A stretch of DNA of 64,000 nucleotides from positions 37,312,211 through 37,376,210 of the forward strand of contig CM057826.1 in the NCBI GenBank assembly GCA_030068075.1, read 5' to 3'. The notes under the pieces are model-generated. The model was not told the origin of the DNA. It saw nothing but the letters and a program-made list of their open reading frames with translations, and made no database searches. Position numbers and translations under genes: made by a program. Numbering within the stretch: the stretch's first letter is position 1; each line of letters begins with the position of its first letter. The stretch is from Paguma larvata. Lineage: Eukaryota; Chordata; Mammalia; Carnivora; Viverridae. Positions 44,212 through 57,700 of the stretch are shown in pieces.

Positions 44212-44335
44212 AAATACAAGTTTCTCAAGGAATGAAATCTTTTTTGTCCACTAATATATCTCAAGTGCCTAGAACTATGCCTACTATAGATTTGGTGCAT
44301 ATAATTAATCAGTAAATGAATCAATAAATGAATGA

Positions 44336-47300
44336 TTGAGTCTTTAAAAGTAAAACTCAACAGGAATATTATGAAAGAGACTGGAACTTGGTGGGGTTAG
44401 ACCAGAAAGCTCCCTGAAGGATGTGTGTTTTACAAATAGTTTTGAAAGGAGACTGGGATATAATTTGGCAGGAAGAGGAGTGAAGAAACTCCAGGAAATC
44501 AGAGTGATGTGTATGTTGGCTCAAAGTAGGGAGAAAGCAAACAAAGTGTGCCCTCTAAGATAACCACATCTTATATAAATAGAGGGATGTTTTTCAGTTA
44601 TCCCTGAAAAACGAAACACTTCCTTATTATCTCTTGAAGTTTTGGAGCCTCATTTGTCTGTCTATAATACTCAAAAAATTGTGGTCACTCAAGCATTTGA
44701 ACTTTTTCCAAGTGAAATAAAGCATTTATATAAAGCAGATGCACGCAACATAACCTTCAAGCATGATTTTCCTGTAGTCACAATAAAATCACTACAAATA
44801 GAAGAAGCCATGTCTCAGATCTAACTAGCACTTAGAAGTCAAGTGCAATTTGATAACAGTATTACAGGTATAAACCAAACCTGGGCAGTTTTCTGTAAAG
44901 ACAAGCAGAATTCCTGGTGCATACATGTCAAATTCACTCAGGTGATTTTCCTAACATCTGACACTTATTAGAACATAGGAAAGTCCCAGAGACCTATTAT
45001 TTCGACCAAAAACCAGAATCTACAGATTGGCCTGAGGAGGTATTTTAAAAAATAATTATTTCTCATGTGGTGAATTAAGTCAATATTATAAAAATCATTT
45101 CTAGTGATCTCTGTCCATCTATCTATACATCTCTTTACCTATCTACCAATCTTTCTGTATTTACTCTACCAAGTTCCAATGTTTTGCACGCTAAAATGAT
45201 CCATTGCCATCCAAATTACACTGTAAATGCCAGTCACCCTTCTGGTCTTTAAGTCAAGGTCAGTATGGGCTGTCTGGTAAATTCAGAATATGAAGAGTCT
45301 GCTCATCAAGAGCACATGAATTCAACCTGCCCTTCAGACTCGAGTGATTGCATATCTTTCTGTGACCACAGTTTGGAAAGTGGGCCTTATTTGTATTTGA
45401 GAGGATGCAAAGGCCATAACCTTCTCATGGGATAAACTGCAGAATTGTATATAACCTTCAAGAACAAAAATCTCCAAAAGTCAGGCTGTCTGGGGAAGGC
45501 TATGACATTTCTGAATATTCATTGTTTGCTTTCAACAGTAGCACACAATATTGGAACAGATTATAAAACCACAGCAAAACTTCTTAAAATAAGATATAAA
45601 GAGCAACTCATTCATCCATTCATGAGGCATTTTTATTTAAACTATCTATAGATTTTCTTTAAAACATCTAAATATTAATACATAAACATATACTTAAACA
45701 TTAATTTCAAGTTGGGTATTTATACTTTGGATGGAGGGAACAACTCAGGACATACTGATTTCCATATAAAACTCAAATGAATTTAAAACATATTTAGAGA
45801 GTTGATAGAGTCATCTGCCAATGATTAGCAATTATTTCATTGCTAATTGAAGGAAGCAAAAGTGAGTGTTAAGCAAGCAGATGCCTGAGGGGATATTTAG
45901 AGATTTTTCTACATCTCAATAAAAATATCAGTGTATATTAGTAGTATATGCAAAGTGTTAGTTACCCATTGCTAGCAACATAAGCCAAATTTATTTCAGA
46001 AACTCTAGACACCTAAGATATATTTTCTAATCCTCCGGGTGTTCTAAAATATTAAAATAAATTCCCCAGATGGCTTTTGCAATTCATCTCCATCTTTGGA
46101 TCATACTACATTTTTGATCACATATCACCAGAGTCAGAAAAGTGAAGCCCATAAAATAAAAAAAGCAAAAGAAATTACATTTAAAATAATGGGAAACAGT
46201 GAGTACTTTACTGGCACTTATGAAAGGTTTCCCATTCTTTTTTTTTTTTTTTCCACTTAACTTGCTTGGATATCAGATATCAATACATAATTTTCTTACT
46301 GGAAATTTGTTCTACATAACAAAAGAATATCACCAATAATCTTTTAGATATAGTTTATAGACTCACAAGCTCTCATAATATAATTTGTAGCTAGGTAGCC
46401 CCCGCCCAATACCCTTATGAAAAATAGCAATTACTTTTACAGACTTTGTCTAGAAGTTCACTGCAAAGACTAATTTCTTCTAGTTAACTTGTGTTTGGAT
46501 TAGTATATGATTTCATCTAAAGTTAGATTGATTTTGGCTATTTCTTCACCTTACTGGGCAATTTTAGGAGGCTAAAAAAATTACTGTAATAGTCAGGGTA
46601 GCTTGAATGTCAGTGAGAGCAGTAATACTCCTGAAAGCTTTTACACCATTAGTGAAATGACATGACAAAAAGAATCTCTTTCTAGGCCTACCCTAAATGG
46701 TCAAAGGAAGAGTATTTATGATACTACAAAAAATACTTTAATATAATTTATCCTGAAGTTGGCTTCTGGTTAAGAAAAGCAGAAATGAAAACGCTATATT
46801 CTAAACTTACCTACCCTATAAAAATACAAGTAACTTGACTCTCTTAATGGAAAAACAGAGGTAATGAACTAACTTATACCATGCAGTCATTCATAGGATG
46901 GTAAAGTTTCAATGATCTTTGTATATCATTTGCTTTAATATCGTCATTTCTCAGATGCTAAAATTGAAATCTAGATGGTGATATAACCCATCCAGACTTT
47001 TGACTTTGTCAAAAGTCAACAGCAAGTGAACTCTTAATCCATCATTATTTATTTATTTTTCACTATGTGTCTTGTACCATCACAGGTAATATGGTATTAA
47101 CTATATATAATGTAGTATGGAATTTGAATTGCCATTTTAATTATAGCCTTCATATTGTGCAAGTGAAAATATAAGAATAAAGTAAAACCAAACTCTGTGA
47201 GGTACCTTTTTTATTTTCTCAAAGTATAAACAAGAGCTGCCAACAAATGAAAAGCAAGAAGAATACAAGCAGAAGGTAGCCGGTAACACCCATAAAATTG

Positions 47301-48096
47301 TTGACAGATAAAAGCAGGGCCCAGGAATAAATACAACTTGTGTGCCTGCTCCTCAGTCCACCTGTCTCTTTTGTTTCCTTATAAAAGAGCAGAAATAATA
47401 ATATCTATTACAATATAAGTGTATAATGATTGTTGCCAACCTGGGAAAATATTCATAAAGTGATCAATTTAAAATATAGAAATGTTCTTCATTCAAAGTG
47501 AGTTACTGATATTTGAAGACTCGAAAGGGTGATATGCTAATTGTAAAGAGTGTCAATCTTGAATCATTCCACCTAGCCTTGATTCTAAAATACTCTATTT
47601 CTTTTGAGAGACAATCAGCACAGTTCGTTTCTATAGAAGCCCTTCTTCGTACCCTCCATTGTTAAGTCATCTCAGTAGGAATAATTCAACAAATGTTGGT
47701 CACTTACCATATCAGGAACTATAGTTACTACTAGAAAAATAAAGATAGCTAGGGTATTCTCTAGCCCAAAGATTAGAACAATCTAGTTAGGAGAGATGAA
47801 AAAGTATAGAAATACCTAGCTAACTATTCAAGTCAACTGAAATACTTTCTAAACAAAATGGGTTACAAATTATCTTGAACTTGGTAGGTTAATAATCATT
47901 TCATATTTTTAACCCTGGGGTTTGTGCTTTAACCCATAAGCACAAATTTTGTGCCATGAAATTGTCCAAACAATGCTAAGTGGATTTTCTGGCTTTATGT
48001 CAGCCTTCTCCATTGCTTTATTACCACCCAAGTTGTAACTGAATCTAGAAAATAATTTTCTATAGAATAGAACCCACATTAAGAAGATGACATTTT
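44336..48096. other. Intergenic, no gene
   Basis: Long AT-rich stretch. 44400-44545 may be an antisense L2 relic; the rest is unassigned. Short T run near 46237-46252. ORFs up to 68 codons look fortuitous. Confidence 0.35.
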
Positions 48097-48414
48097 CCAG
48101 GCAGAGAAAGACAGATGCCATATATTCCCATGCATAGGTAGGCTTTGGGAGACCTAACAGAAAACCAGGGGGGAGGGGAAGAGGGGAAGGAAGAAAAAAA
48201 AAAAGCCACAGAGAGGAAGGAAGACATAACATAAGAGACTCTCAAGGACTAAGAACAAACTGAGGGGAAAGGGGGTATGGGAGGGGGGAGAGTGGGTGAG
48301 GGGCACAGAGGAGGGCACTTGTTGGGATGAGCACTGGGTGTTGTATGGAAACCAATTTGACAATAAATTATTTTTAAAAAATTAAAAAAAGAAAATGAAA
48401 AAGAAAAAAAGAAA
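48097..48414 (+). mobile_element. 5'-truncated felid L1 (3' UTR only) with target-site duplication
   Basis: About 320 bp of L1 3' end: 'gagaaagacagatgccatat', a G-rich purine tract, 'gggcacttgttgggatgagc', 'caatttgacaataaattatt' and an A-rich tail. Flanked by aagatgacatttt on both sides. Explains the overlapping minus-strand ORFs (47909-48363). Confidence 0.92.
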
Positions 48415-48557
48415 AAAAAGATGACATTTTCATATAATGAAATGTTAACTCTTAAAGAAAGATAATCTCCTTGAACAATTAAATACTTAATGCAGAGATT
48501 TTAATCTGCAATCATGGAAGTTGGCACTTTGGAGGGGGCAGTATAAGGTCTTCAGTC

Positions 48558-48740
48558 TTTGAAGCCAGATCCAGGTTCAGTCAAGCCCAACTCTCCTTTG
48601 GTTATATGTATGACTTGAGCAAATCTCTTAACGTATTAAATTCTTGGAGGTTTAGTTTCCTCATAAATCCAGATAAGTCTCCTTATGATGTTGTTGTAAG
48701 AGCAAATACATAGTAGGTATTCAATAAGTGGAACTTATTC
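48558..48740 (+). repeat. MIR SINE relic
   Basis: 'atgacttgagcaaatctctt', 'agtttcctcataaatccaga' and 'aatacatagtaggtattcaa' fit MIR. Confidence 0.65.
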
Positions 48741-48877
48741 CATTCAACTTACTTCCACAAAATTCTCAAAACAATACCAAGTGACAAAAAGTTTCTTATG
48801 TAGAAAGAAAAAAATGCATTTTTACTATCTTTCCATCTTCTTGTCCATCCGAGCCAGAGTAAATAAGTGATCAAAGT

Positions 48878-49160
48878 CATCCTAAAAGGTGTGAAATGAT
48901 ATCTCGTTGTGGTTTTATCTGCATTTCCTTGATGCTTAGTGATGTTAAGCACCTTTTCATACATCTGCTGGCCATTTGTATGTCTTCTTTGGAAAAATAT
49001 CTATTCAGGTATTTTGCTCATTTTAAAATCAGATTATGTATGTGTTTGCTATTGAGTTGTATGAGTTCCTTATATATTTTGGATATTAATCCTTTATGAG
49101 ATACATGGTTTGCAAATATTTTCTCCCATTCTATAGGTTGCTTTTTCATAGGTCGATGGC
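48878..49160 (-). mobile_element. Old L1 ORF2 3' fragment, antisense
   Basis: 'gatatctcgttgtggtttta', 'atttccttgatgcttagtga', 'aatattttctcccattctat' is the familiar reverse complement of the L1 ORF2 C-terminal region. Confidence 0.88.
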
Positions 49161-49336
49161 TTCTTTCCATCATCATTAAATGGCTCTCTTCTCTTCCTCT
49201 TCCATTTTCCTACCACCTGGATTTATCTTCTTCTTCTCTCTCTCCCTCTCCCTTCTTCCTACAAGCCTTCCAGTAACACATATTGGTACCTGTGAACATC
49301 TTCTCAGTCACCTGGGATTAAAAAGTCTGCTAATCC

Positions 49337-49563
49337 TGGGGCACCTGGGTGGCTCAGTCAGTTAAATGCCCAACTCTTGGTTTTTGACTCAGGTCATGAT
49401 CTCACAGTTCATAGGTTTGAGTCCTGTGTTGGGCTCTGTGCTGGCAGAGCCTGCTTGGGATTCTCTCTCTCCCTCCCTCTCTCTCTCTGCCCCTCCCCCA
49501 TTCATGTGTGCACTCTCCCTTCCTCTCTCTCTCTCTCTCAAAAATAAATAATTTTTTTAAAAA
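49337..49563 (+). mobile_element. CAN-SINE
   Basis: From 'ggggcacctgggtggctcag' through a long CT tract to 'aataaataatttttt'. The flanks share an imperfect ctgctaatc duplication. Confidence 0.93.
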
Positions 49564-52063
49564 AAGCTTGCTAATCTGGCAGAAATCTCAAATAGCCTGG
49601 AACATTAAGTTGTCAATCATTGGAATAGGATTGTCATTTATCCTGACATATTTCTGATTGCCCTTTAGCCTTTGGTTACTTATCCTGGATCAGAAGAGGC
49701 CAACTTACCCCTTAGCCAGCTGACAGCTTTGGTGAGAGTGTTCCTAATGTGATAAGATGGCACTATGATAATCTTACATACTGTGTTTTTTACCTTTCCT
49801 TGGTAATTGTTTCCTTTTTTTTTTTTAAGGGAAGTAAGTTAAAATAGGGGGGAAAATCTGAAATAAGGCCCTATTGAATATGACTCTCTAGGATCCATGA
49901 GATATTCAGAGGTGATTTGTACATCAGCCTTCATATTTTAGAACTGTTAAGGGGATGAGCTCAGTTCCTGTTCTTTCACATAGCATGTGCTGCAATCCTT
50001 TGGCACAGACGCCCAAGATCCACTTGAGGCAAGAAGCATTAGTCTTTAATTTATCTCTAAAGTGGTCTTTCATGACACTTTAATGCCATCCTTGTGTTTT
50101 TATTTGTACTAAAATTTACAAACACAAAGAAAGTCTCATTTATGAGGCCCTTTGTTTTCCTATCAGCTGGAAGAGAGGGTCTGAGTAATTTAGGAAGGCG
50201 AGGTTTGTTTAGCTGGAATAAAAAGGGAAATGGTCAAAGCTGAAATTGTTTAATTCTTTCTCGCCGAGTAACTGCAGAATTACAGATGTCTCTTGAATGC
50301 AATAAATTAATTTCAGTCATGCTTGTTTATTTGTACACATGTTGCCAAAGTAAAGGCCTAATCCAAAAATTAATGATTTGAGAGTCTGTTGGGTATTCTT
50401 ATGAACCCAGTTCCATTATTTTTCACATGAGCACACAGACAAACTCTCCTACAGTACAGTGTGTAGCCAGCTGAGTGATTGATTAGGCAGCTAATGCATA
50501 TCAAGGCACAGTTAAACTCACAGCTTCAAGCTAAGGCAAAGTTCAGCTACTTAACTCAAGTCATCTTTAAATGTGATTAAGTCTATTGGGCTCCAGTTAC
50601 ATGGAACCAGAGACTAGAAAAGTTGGGTTAGTCAATGGAAATAACAACTGGTTATAAATCCACAGTCAAAAGTAATGAAAGTATTCAAGGGAAGAAACTT
50701 TTTGTTAACAAGAATCAGATGTTGTGTTATTGACTTTTTAAAAAGTATAACAAACTGTTTCATAATCTGCCAAATGGCATCCACCTACGTAAGCTAATAA
50801 AAGTACTACTGATTAGTTGGAGTGGGGAGGGGGGATATGATTAGGGCAAGAGTTGAAAGCAATATGCACTTGGCAAAGAAGTAGATTTTCTCTTTATCGT
50901 AGCATACTTTAGTTGATTATCTATCCTGATACATAGGAGGGAACACCACCACTCTCTATGTACATGCGCACTCTGCAAATAATATCAAGTATTGCTGTAA
51001 TAGGTAGTTCCTAAGATGATCGTTTCTGTTATAAAACTGGATAAATCAAGTTGTGACAGCTATTTGCCCCCTGCCAATTCCTTTAAAGATAGCAGCTATA
51101 ATTACTTTATGTAGTGAAGTTCTCTTGCCCCTATAACAAATTTTTATTATGCCAATACACAGCATCTTCAGTGTGCCCCTCTCCTGTTTATTCAGTCTAG
51201 ACAGAAAAATAATCTGGCCTATTAATAATCTGGCCTATAAATCCCCCTTTCAGTAACAAAATAATATATATGCCTTCAACCAGCAGGTACAAAATTCCTA
51301 CTCACAGACAAAGAAGTTGCTGTTTGTATTACCAAGTGATTAAAAAAAAATTGACAAAGTTGGATATCATCATGGTCATGATGAAGTCTTAGAGTTTAGA
51401 AACATGAAATCTTAGAATTGACAAAGCAAAACTTTATTCAGGCTATGGCTTGGCTCTCTTGAGATGGCATTCTATGTGCTATTTCTTGGTTTTCCACCCA
51501 TTACATGCTGTGAATTTTAAGTTTGACTAAAAAAGAATAGTTAATTTGAGAAAACTCCCTGTGGTTGCCTTAATACCAAAAACTGCAGAAAGGACTAAAT
51601 TTCACTTTGGAGTCAAAAAGTAGAGCTGAGTGAGAAATCTAAGAGTTAGGAGAGGCTAGAGAAACAAAAACCACCTGTGGAATCAGAAAACACTCTTGGG
51701 AAGACTTTGAATTCCCACTGACCATGGAATTTGGTTTAAGCAGCAGAAAGGCTTGTGATGACATCTTAGCCACATGATTGACATCCCATATGCATCCCTA
51801 CTATTGTCTTTTGGGGACTTAAAGAAAGCAGCGATTTTACACTTTGACTAGTTAGTAAAAAAGATAAGAGCATTCTTAGTTGCTGGACGTGGTAGGAATA
51901 GTAGTAGTACTTTCCTGGTCTGTTACAGAACTCAGGTGCAGCTTCTAGAGCGATGTTATCAGCTTTATTTAGTTATACTTAAAGCTTTGCACCAAATACA
52001 TTCTTTCTTGAATTTAGTATCTCATCAGATGAATATGATACTTTCTTTAAAAAGATAAGAACC
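49564..52063. other. Intergenic, no gene
   Basis: 2.5 kb of unique sequence with no repeat family recognised, unusual for this window. May deserve a conservation check as candidate regulatory DNA upstream of MOCS2; nothing specific is seen. Confidence 0.35.
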
Positions 52064-52262
52064 AGGGCATCTGGGTGGCTCAGTTGGTTAAGTATATGAC
52101 TTTGGCTCTGGCTTGTGTTTGAGCCCCGTGTCGGGCTTTGTGCTGACAGCTCAGAGCATGGAGCCTGCTTTAGATTCTGTGTCTCCTTCTCTCTCTCTCT
52201 CTCCACTCCTCCCCTGCTTGCGCACTCTCTCTCTCTGTCTCAAAAATAAACAAATAAATATT
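52064..52262 (+). mobile_element. CAN-SINE with target-site duplication
   Basis: Complete element. ttaaaaagataagaac precedes it and recurs after its tail, a 16-bp duplication. Confidence 0.95.
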
Positions 52263-53479
52263 TTAAAAAGATAAGAACACAATAGATCTCCCATTGTGCT
52301 TTAGCTGCTGGGATGTTTGAAGCTAATTAATATCATTGTTTTGGGTGTAATCAGCATCTATGTAGAAGACATATTCAACTTGTGTGGACTTCCTAACTTC
52401 TAATAGTTTTTAAATTCATTGCACTTTACCCATTGGCTACCCAGGCTGGTGATCCTTCAAAGGCTCTACTTCGCGGTATACTATTTTCTCCAGGTAAACA
52501 TTACCATCAGCTGGAACTGAATGACCCATGAAGGCATAAACTCCAGTGTATCAATCTCATCTGCTAGTAACCTCTAATCCCTCTATCTCTTTCACTCCCT
52601 AGCTTCCGGAATTCTTGGTCTCAGACATCTGGACCCTCCCTCTTCTTCCTAGACCATCACCTCCGTCATCTCCTCACAATTTCCCTTCTTTTTTTCCCCC
52701 CCATCATACTATAATCTAACTTGCCAGCACCCTAAACATTCTGGCCCATTTTTTTTTATTCCACTATACCCACTGTAAAAACTTTTACCTTTATACCAAT
52801 TACTAGATCAATCCAACCATGTTCTTTGTGGATCCCCACCTTTAGAAGCCAAGCGCCAATAAAAAAGCACATAAATCAAATTGCTTGCTGCCGATGCAGA
52901 TTTGTGGACTTCAACTTTAGCTTGGCTTTAACACTGCATGACTATCTTTACTTGTGTACATGGTTGGCTGACTTATTTTTATGTCATGACTACTTCAAAG
53001 CTTTAATACTTTCCTCTTTATGTACCACCTATCTGTTCTTTTCTCACAGTAGTTACATTGCTTTAAAAACTCAACTAACACTCAGTGTATTCCTTTCTCC
53101 AATTCTTAATTACATTTCAAGTCCCCTGTTCTCTACTTTCCTTTGAATTGCTCTGGCCAAAAGTTTTAATGTCCTCTTTTGTGGCTAAAACCAATGTATA
53201 TTTTCTAATCCACATCTTACACGATCTGTTCATATTTTTTCTATATGAAGCCCGCCTCCCTTGGCTTTTGACTTCTTTTCTAAACTCCTTTCTCAACCTC
53301 CCTTTAAAATTTTTCTTCCTTTGACCTTTAACTATTGTTGTTTCCTAAGTTTTACCTTCTTCTCTCTCCTTGATCATAGCCCATAACACACTAACCCTAT
53401 ACTAATAAAGTACCAAATGTATACCACCATCCTACCCTCCTTTCCTAGGTTCCAGATACACATATCTAATAATCTATCA
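52263..53479. other. T/C-rich intergenic DNA, no gene
   Basis: Plus-strand ORFs at 52826-53324 are Phe/Leu-rich products of a T/C-rich strand, not genes. Possibly an old transposon. Confidence 0.35.
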
Positions 53480-54234
53480 GGGATTCAGCACTGGTCTTTG
53501 TAATTAGTAATAGTTCAGCCTCAGAAGATCATGCTATTGGGCCCAGACATACCCTTCATCCTTGCCAGCATAGCTACTCCATGCACATGTCCTTTATGAC
53601 AGCATTGGAAAGCCAACGGCACAGTCCGCCTAATATATACATAACATGTCATTTTGATTAACTGATATTTAGCTCCTCTTCTGTGTTCTTTGGCAGGTAG
53701 CTTAAGATACAAAGGTATTCACACTTTATGTCCACTCTGACAGGTTCACTTAACTATAGCTTGAAACTTTCTCATTTCCAAGTTCCTGAAGATGGAGCCA
53801 AACCATTTGGCACTGCCAGTTAAGTCTGTGTATTCTATGTATATTCTAACCTCAGGTTACTTTTCTTTCTACATAAGGTAAATAACCAGGTCTTTTGCCT
53901 GAAGTTGTGTCCATTATGAAGAATTTCCTTTACCACTGACTTTCAAAGCCACACTTGAATGAGGATGTAGTACAGCTACCATCCATTTTTGGCTTGCATT
54001 CACATTCTTAACTTGATGCATCTGCAAACTAAGTTCAGAATTTTTTCTCTCCTTCATTCCATGGTAATAAATGATCTCCCCCCTGCGATAGGTATAAACT
54101 GAGAAAGGCACAAGTGCAACAGTGGGAGATGACATGGAGGTCTGGGATACCAGCTCACAGCACTTGAATTTCCTCTACTGGTCCTACTTGTGCTTTTTCT
54201 TGGAGGTATCACCTCTGTCTAAGATTTACTGGTG

Positions 54235-54872
54235 TTGAGATAGAAAGCTTCTGCACAGTGAAGGAATCAACAAAACTAAGAGGCAGCCTATGGAATGAGA
54301 GAAGATATTTTCAAATGAAATATCTGATAAATGGTTAGAATCCAAAATCTATAAAGAACTTATCAGATTCAACACCCAAAAAACAAATAATCCAGTTAAG
54401 AAATAAGCAGAAGACTTGAGTACATAATTTTCCAAAAAAGACATCCAGATGGCTAACAGACACATGAAAAGATGATCAACATCATTCATCATCAGGGAAA
54501 TACAAATCAAAACTACAAGACACCACCTCACACTGTCAGAATGGCTAAAGTTAACAATACAAGAAACAACATAGCTGGCAAGGATGCAGAGAAAGGGGAC
54601 CCCTCTTAATGCTGTTGGTGGGAATGAAAAGTGGGCTGGCCACTCTGGAGAACAGTATGAAGTTTCCTCAAAAAGTTAAAAATAAAACTATCCTATGATC
54701 CAGCAATTGCACTCCTAGGTATTTACCCAAAGGATACAAAAATAGTATTCGAAGGGGTACATTCACCCTGATGTTTATAGCACCATTATCAATAATAGCC
54801 GAACTATGGAGAAAGCCCAAATGTCCACTGACTGACGAATGGATAAAGAAGATGCAGTATACACACACACGT

Positions 54873-54914
<42 letters not shown>

Positions 54915-55322
54915 GAATATTACTCAGCAATCAAAAAGAATGAAATCTTGCCATTTACGACAATGTTGGTGGAGTTAGACTGTATTATGCTAAGTGAAAT
55001 AAGTCAGTTAGAGAAAGAAAAATACCATATGATTTCATTCATATGTAGAATTTAAGAAGCAAAAACAGATGAACATATGGGGGATGGGGAAGAGAGAGAG
55101 GGAATCAAACCATAAGAGACTCTTAAAAATAGAGAACAAACTGAAGGTTAACGGAGGGTGGGTGGGGGAATAGGCTAGATGGGTGAAGAGTATTAAAGAG
55201 GGCACCTGTAATGATGAGCACTAGGTGTTATATGTAAATGATGAATCACTGAATTCTACTCCTGAAACCAATATTGTACTATATGTTAACTAATATGAAT
55301 TTAAATAAAAATTTTAAAAGAA
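54235..55322 (+). mobile_element. 5'-truncated carnivore L1 3' end
   Basis: About 1.1 kb covering the ORF2 C-terminal region ('cacaatcaaaactac'-type text: 'atacaaatcaaaactacaag') and 3' UTR ending 'atgaatttaaataaaaattt'. An internal CA microsatellite is present. Many stops. Confidence 0.88.
54859..54912 (+). repeat. (CA)n microsatellite inside L1
   Basis: Replaces the usual short AT/CA stretch just before 'tggaatattactcagcaatc' of L1; grown by slippage. Confidence 0.95.
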
Positions 55323-57543
55323 AAAAAGTTTTAATGATACTGGGCCCACTTGATTTTCAGGTTTGGTAGGTTTAGCAGTGATCATGAGGGTAGTTCTGGC
55401 AACATGGCCATCTGATAGCCCATGGTTAGGTGCTCTGTCTCCATCAGGGCTCAATGGCAGACCTGAAACTATTTTTTGAAAAACATATAATTTTACACTA
55501 CGGATGGCATGGTTGAATGGAAGAGGTCTACACTATGATTTCTCCACTGAAACTTGCCATAAAGTCCATATAGTTAGTGTCTTTTCCCCACTAGCTATTC
55601 TTCTAATAACAGTGTCTTACAGATCAATGGTCAGTGCAGTAGATCTGTTTGCACCGCAACTTAGAACTGAGGCTAAGTCTTTTCCTGCTCTGGACCCCTT
55701 TCAAGTCTGACAATATTTGTGTCACCCACTATATTTGTTGGAGCTGTGTTAATATGGTAGAATTGTTACTGGTGTGAGAGGTATAATAAGCAATAAATGT
55801 GGCTTTGACTTTGAAGGGGATATTCCAGCATGCCCTACATAACCAGATACCTAAAATGATGGTGGGACCCTGAATTTCTGTAAGTTTTATCTCTCACCCT
55901 CTGAAGTGCATGTATCTACCGAGGCCTCAAATGTATTTCTACTCTGTGCTCATATGATCTGATTAATATGATGTCATTGATGTGGTGTTCTGCACGATGT
56001 CTACTAAGCACAGGTCTTTTTAGACTATATTATGACAAAGGCCTGGAGAGTTGATATAGCCCTGAGCCAAGACTGAAGATGTATATTGTGGCTTGTTCCA
56101 AATAAGGCAAACCAATTCTGAACCTCTTTTCTGATAAGAATGAAAGAGGATTCATTCAGCAAAAGAATGGCAAATTACCACATTCTTGGGTTTCTGTTAA
56201 TATGATCCATCAAAAGATATTACATATGACACAGTAGCTCTGATAGGGGCTACTATCTGTTATATTTCACAGAAGTCTACTGTGATCATCTTGCTCTCTC
56301 TGATTGTTGAAGGAACAAGATTCCTGAATCAATCAGAAATACGATGGGTACTACTACCCCTGCACCTTTTAGATCTTTAAAGATAGCTTTGGTATAACTG
56401 GTTCCAGGATATGACATTGTTATTTATTTGCTCTCTTGGCATAAGTAGAGATAGTTTCAGAGGTTGGCTTGACCTTTCCTACTATTGACTACTTTTACCT
56501 CAGAGGCCCAGGAACCAATATGAGTTGTTGCAAATATCAATTTGTTTATTTCAGTAATGCATTGGAGACTGGAGTAATGGCCACAAGATACTCTATGGAT
56601 CCAGTAGACTCGATGGGAGCCAAATGAGGACCAGGTCCCTATTTATCACCTACACGTAACATTCTCCCACTCTAACCAGGGCCCATGAAGACTGGTCAGG
56701 TTAGTAGATATCAACGTCAACTTGGACGCTGTATCCAAAAGTCCTCAAAATATATGTGTATCGCCCTTACCCCAGAGTAAATTTACCTGAGTATATGGCT
56801 GCAGGTTCCTTTGGGACGGACTAGGGAATTATGATTATGTATGTTTGTTATACTATTGCAAATCCTTCCTCCTGGGTACCTGACTCCTTCCTCTGTCAGA
56901 GATTCTGGCTCTAAGAACTGCCTCAGATCTGTTCTGAAAACTGGTAAATTGCTCCCTTTCTTGATTACTTATCCTTGATTTGTTTTGCCATTAGTGACAC
57001 CATGTTCTTTTAACTATTTTCATAATTCTGTCTGGGTGAGCCACCCCATCCCTCCTTGCCACTCATTATAGTCATTGCATGCACTTGGAGTCTGTTGGTA
57101 AAGTGGTGACACCTGGTCTATATTATTCAGTCTTGTCATCCACATTACTGTTTTGAGCTTAGTTCTGTGACAGCATCTCTTACCATCCACTTGTCACCAG
57201 TGGAGCTTCTGAGTGATGTTAATGCCCTGCTTACCAGCACATGTTTTATTGCTTGAGTAAGTGGTATGTCCTTCAAACCTTTCTGTGCAACACAGTCTTA
57301 ATGGGTTTTCTGACTTATGATATGCCCACTTCTCTGTGCCTTTCAATCTCTTCTTTCCCACCATAAATTCCCCCTATCATTTTCCCATGTTTTTATGGTT
57401 CATCCTAGTGTGCACCTTCCTAGTGTGCACCACCTCTAGAGTGTTAAATGCTGTATCCTAGGAATGTGATGCCAGATTGATAATCTCTCCATTTTTCAAC
57501 CTATGCTCCTCTCTTGATCAGTACTTTCAGAATCAAGCTCAAA

Positions 57544-57692
57544 GCATACTCTCCCAGTTCAGGACAATGGTGGGTACCCAGCCCCAAAATCACATCCCAG
57601 CATCTACTTTCTCATCTGGAGAGTCCAATGCATACTCTCCCAGTTCAGGACAATGGTGGGTGACCCAGCTCCAAAATCACATCCCAGCATCT
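57544..57692 (+). repeat. Two-copy direct repeat, period 86 bp
   Basis: Two nearly identical 62-63 bp blocks (57544-57605 and 57630-57692), both starting 'gcatactctcccagttcagg' and ending 'cacatcccagcatct'. Only a few differences. Confidence 0.92.
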
Positions 57693-57700
57693 GGCACCAA

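Larger units (their letters stand above)
42100..44335 (+). repeat. L2 element broken by two later insertions
   Basis: L2 sense pieces at about 42100-42744 ('ctaccaccctagcctaagca'), 43215-43775 ('catatcactcttttctgctc') and 44212-44335 (3' end 'taattaatcagtaaatgaat'). They run in L2 order and are separated by a MaLR-like LTR and by a second repeat. Confidence 0.7.
53480..57700 (-). mobile_element. Degenerate ERVL-like endogenous retrovirus interior, antisense
   Basis: Reading the minus strand in shifting frames between about 55700 and 57000 gives pol-like text, including a decayed counterpart of the reverse transcriptase Y-x-D-D box near 55960. Stops and frameshifts are many and no open gene remains. 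An L1 fragment (54235-55322) has inserted into it. Old, non-functional host-fixed copy; the family assignment is approximate. Confidence 0.55.

Noticed and set aside
47909..48363. Overlapping 61-107 codon minus-strand ORFs
   Set aside because: They lie over the antisense strand of an inserted L1 3' UTR purine tract.
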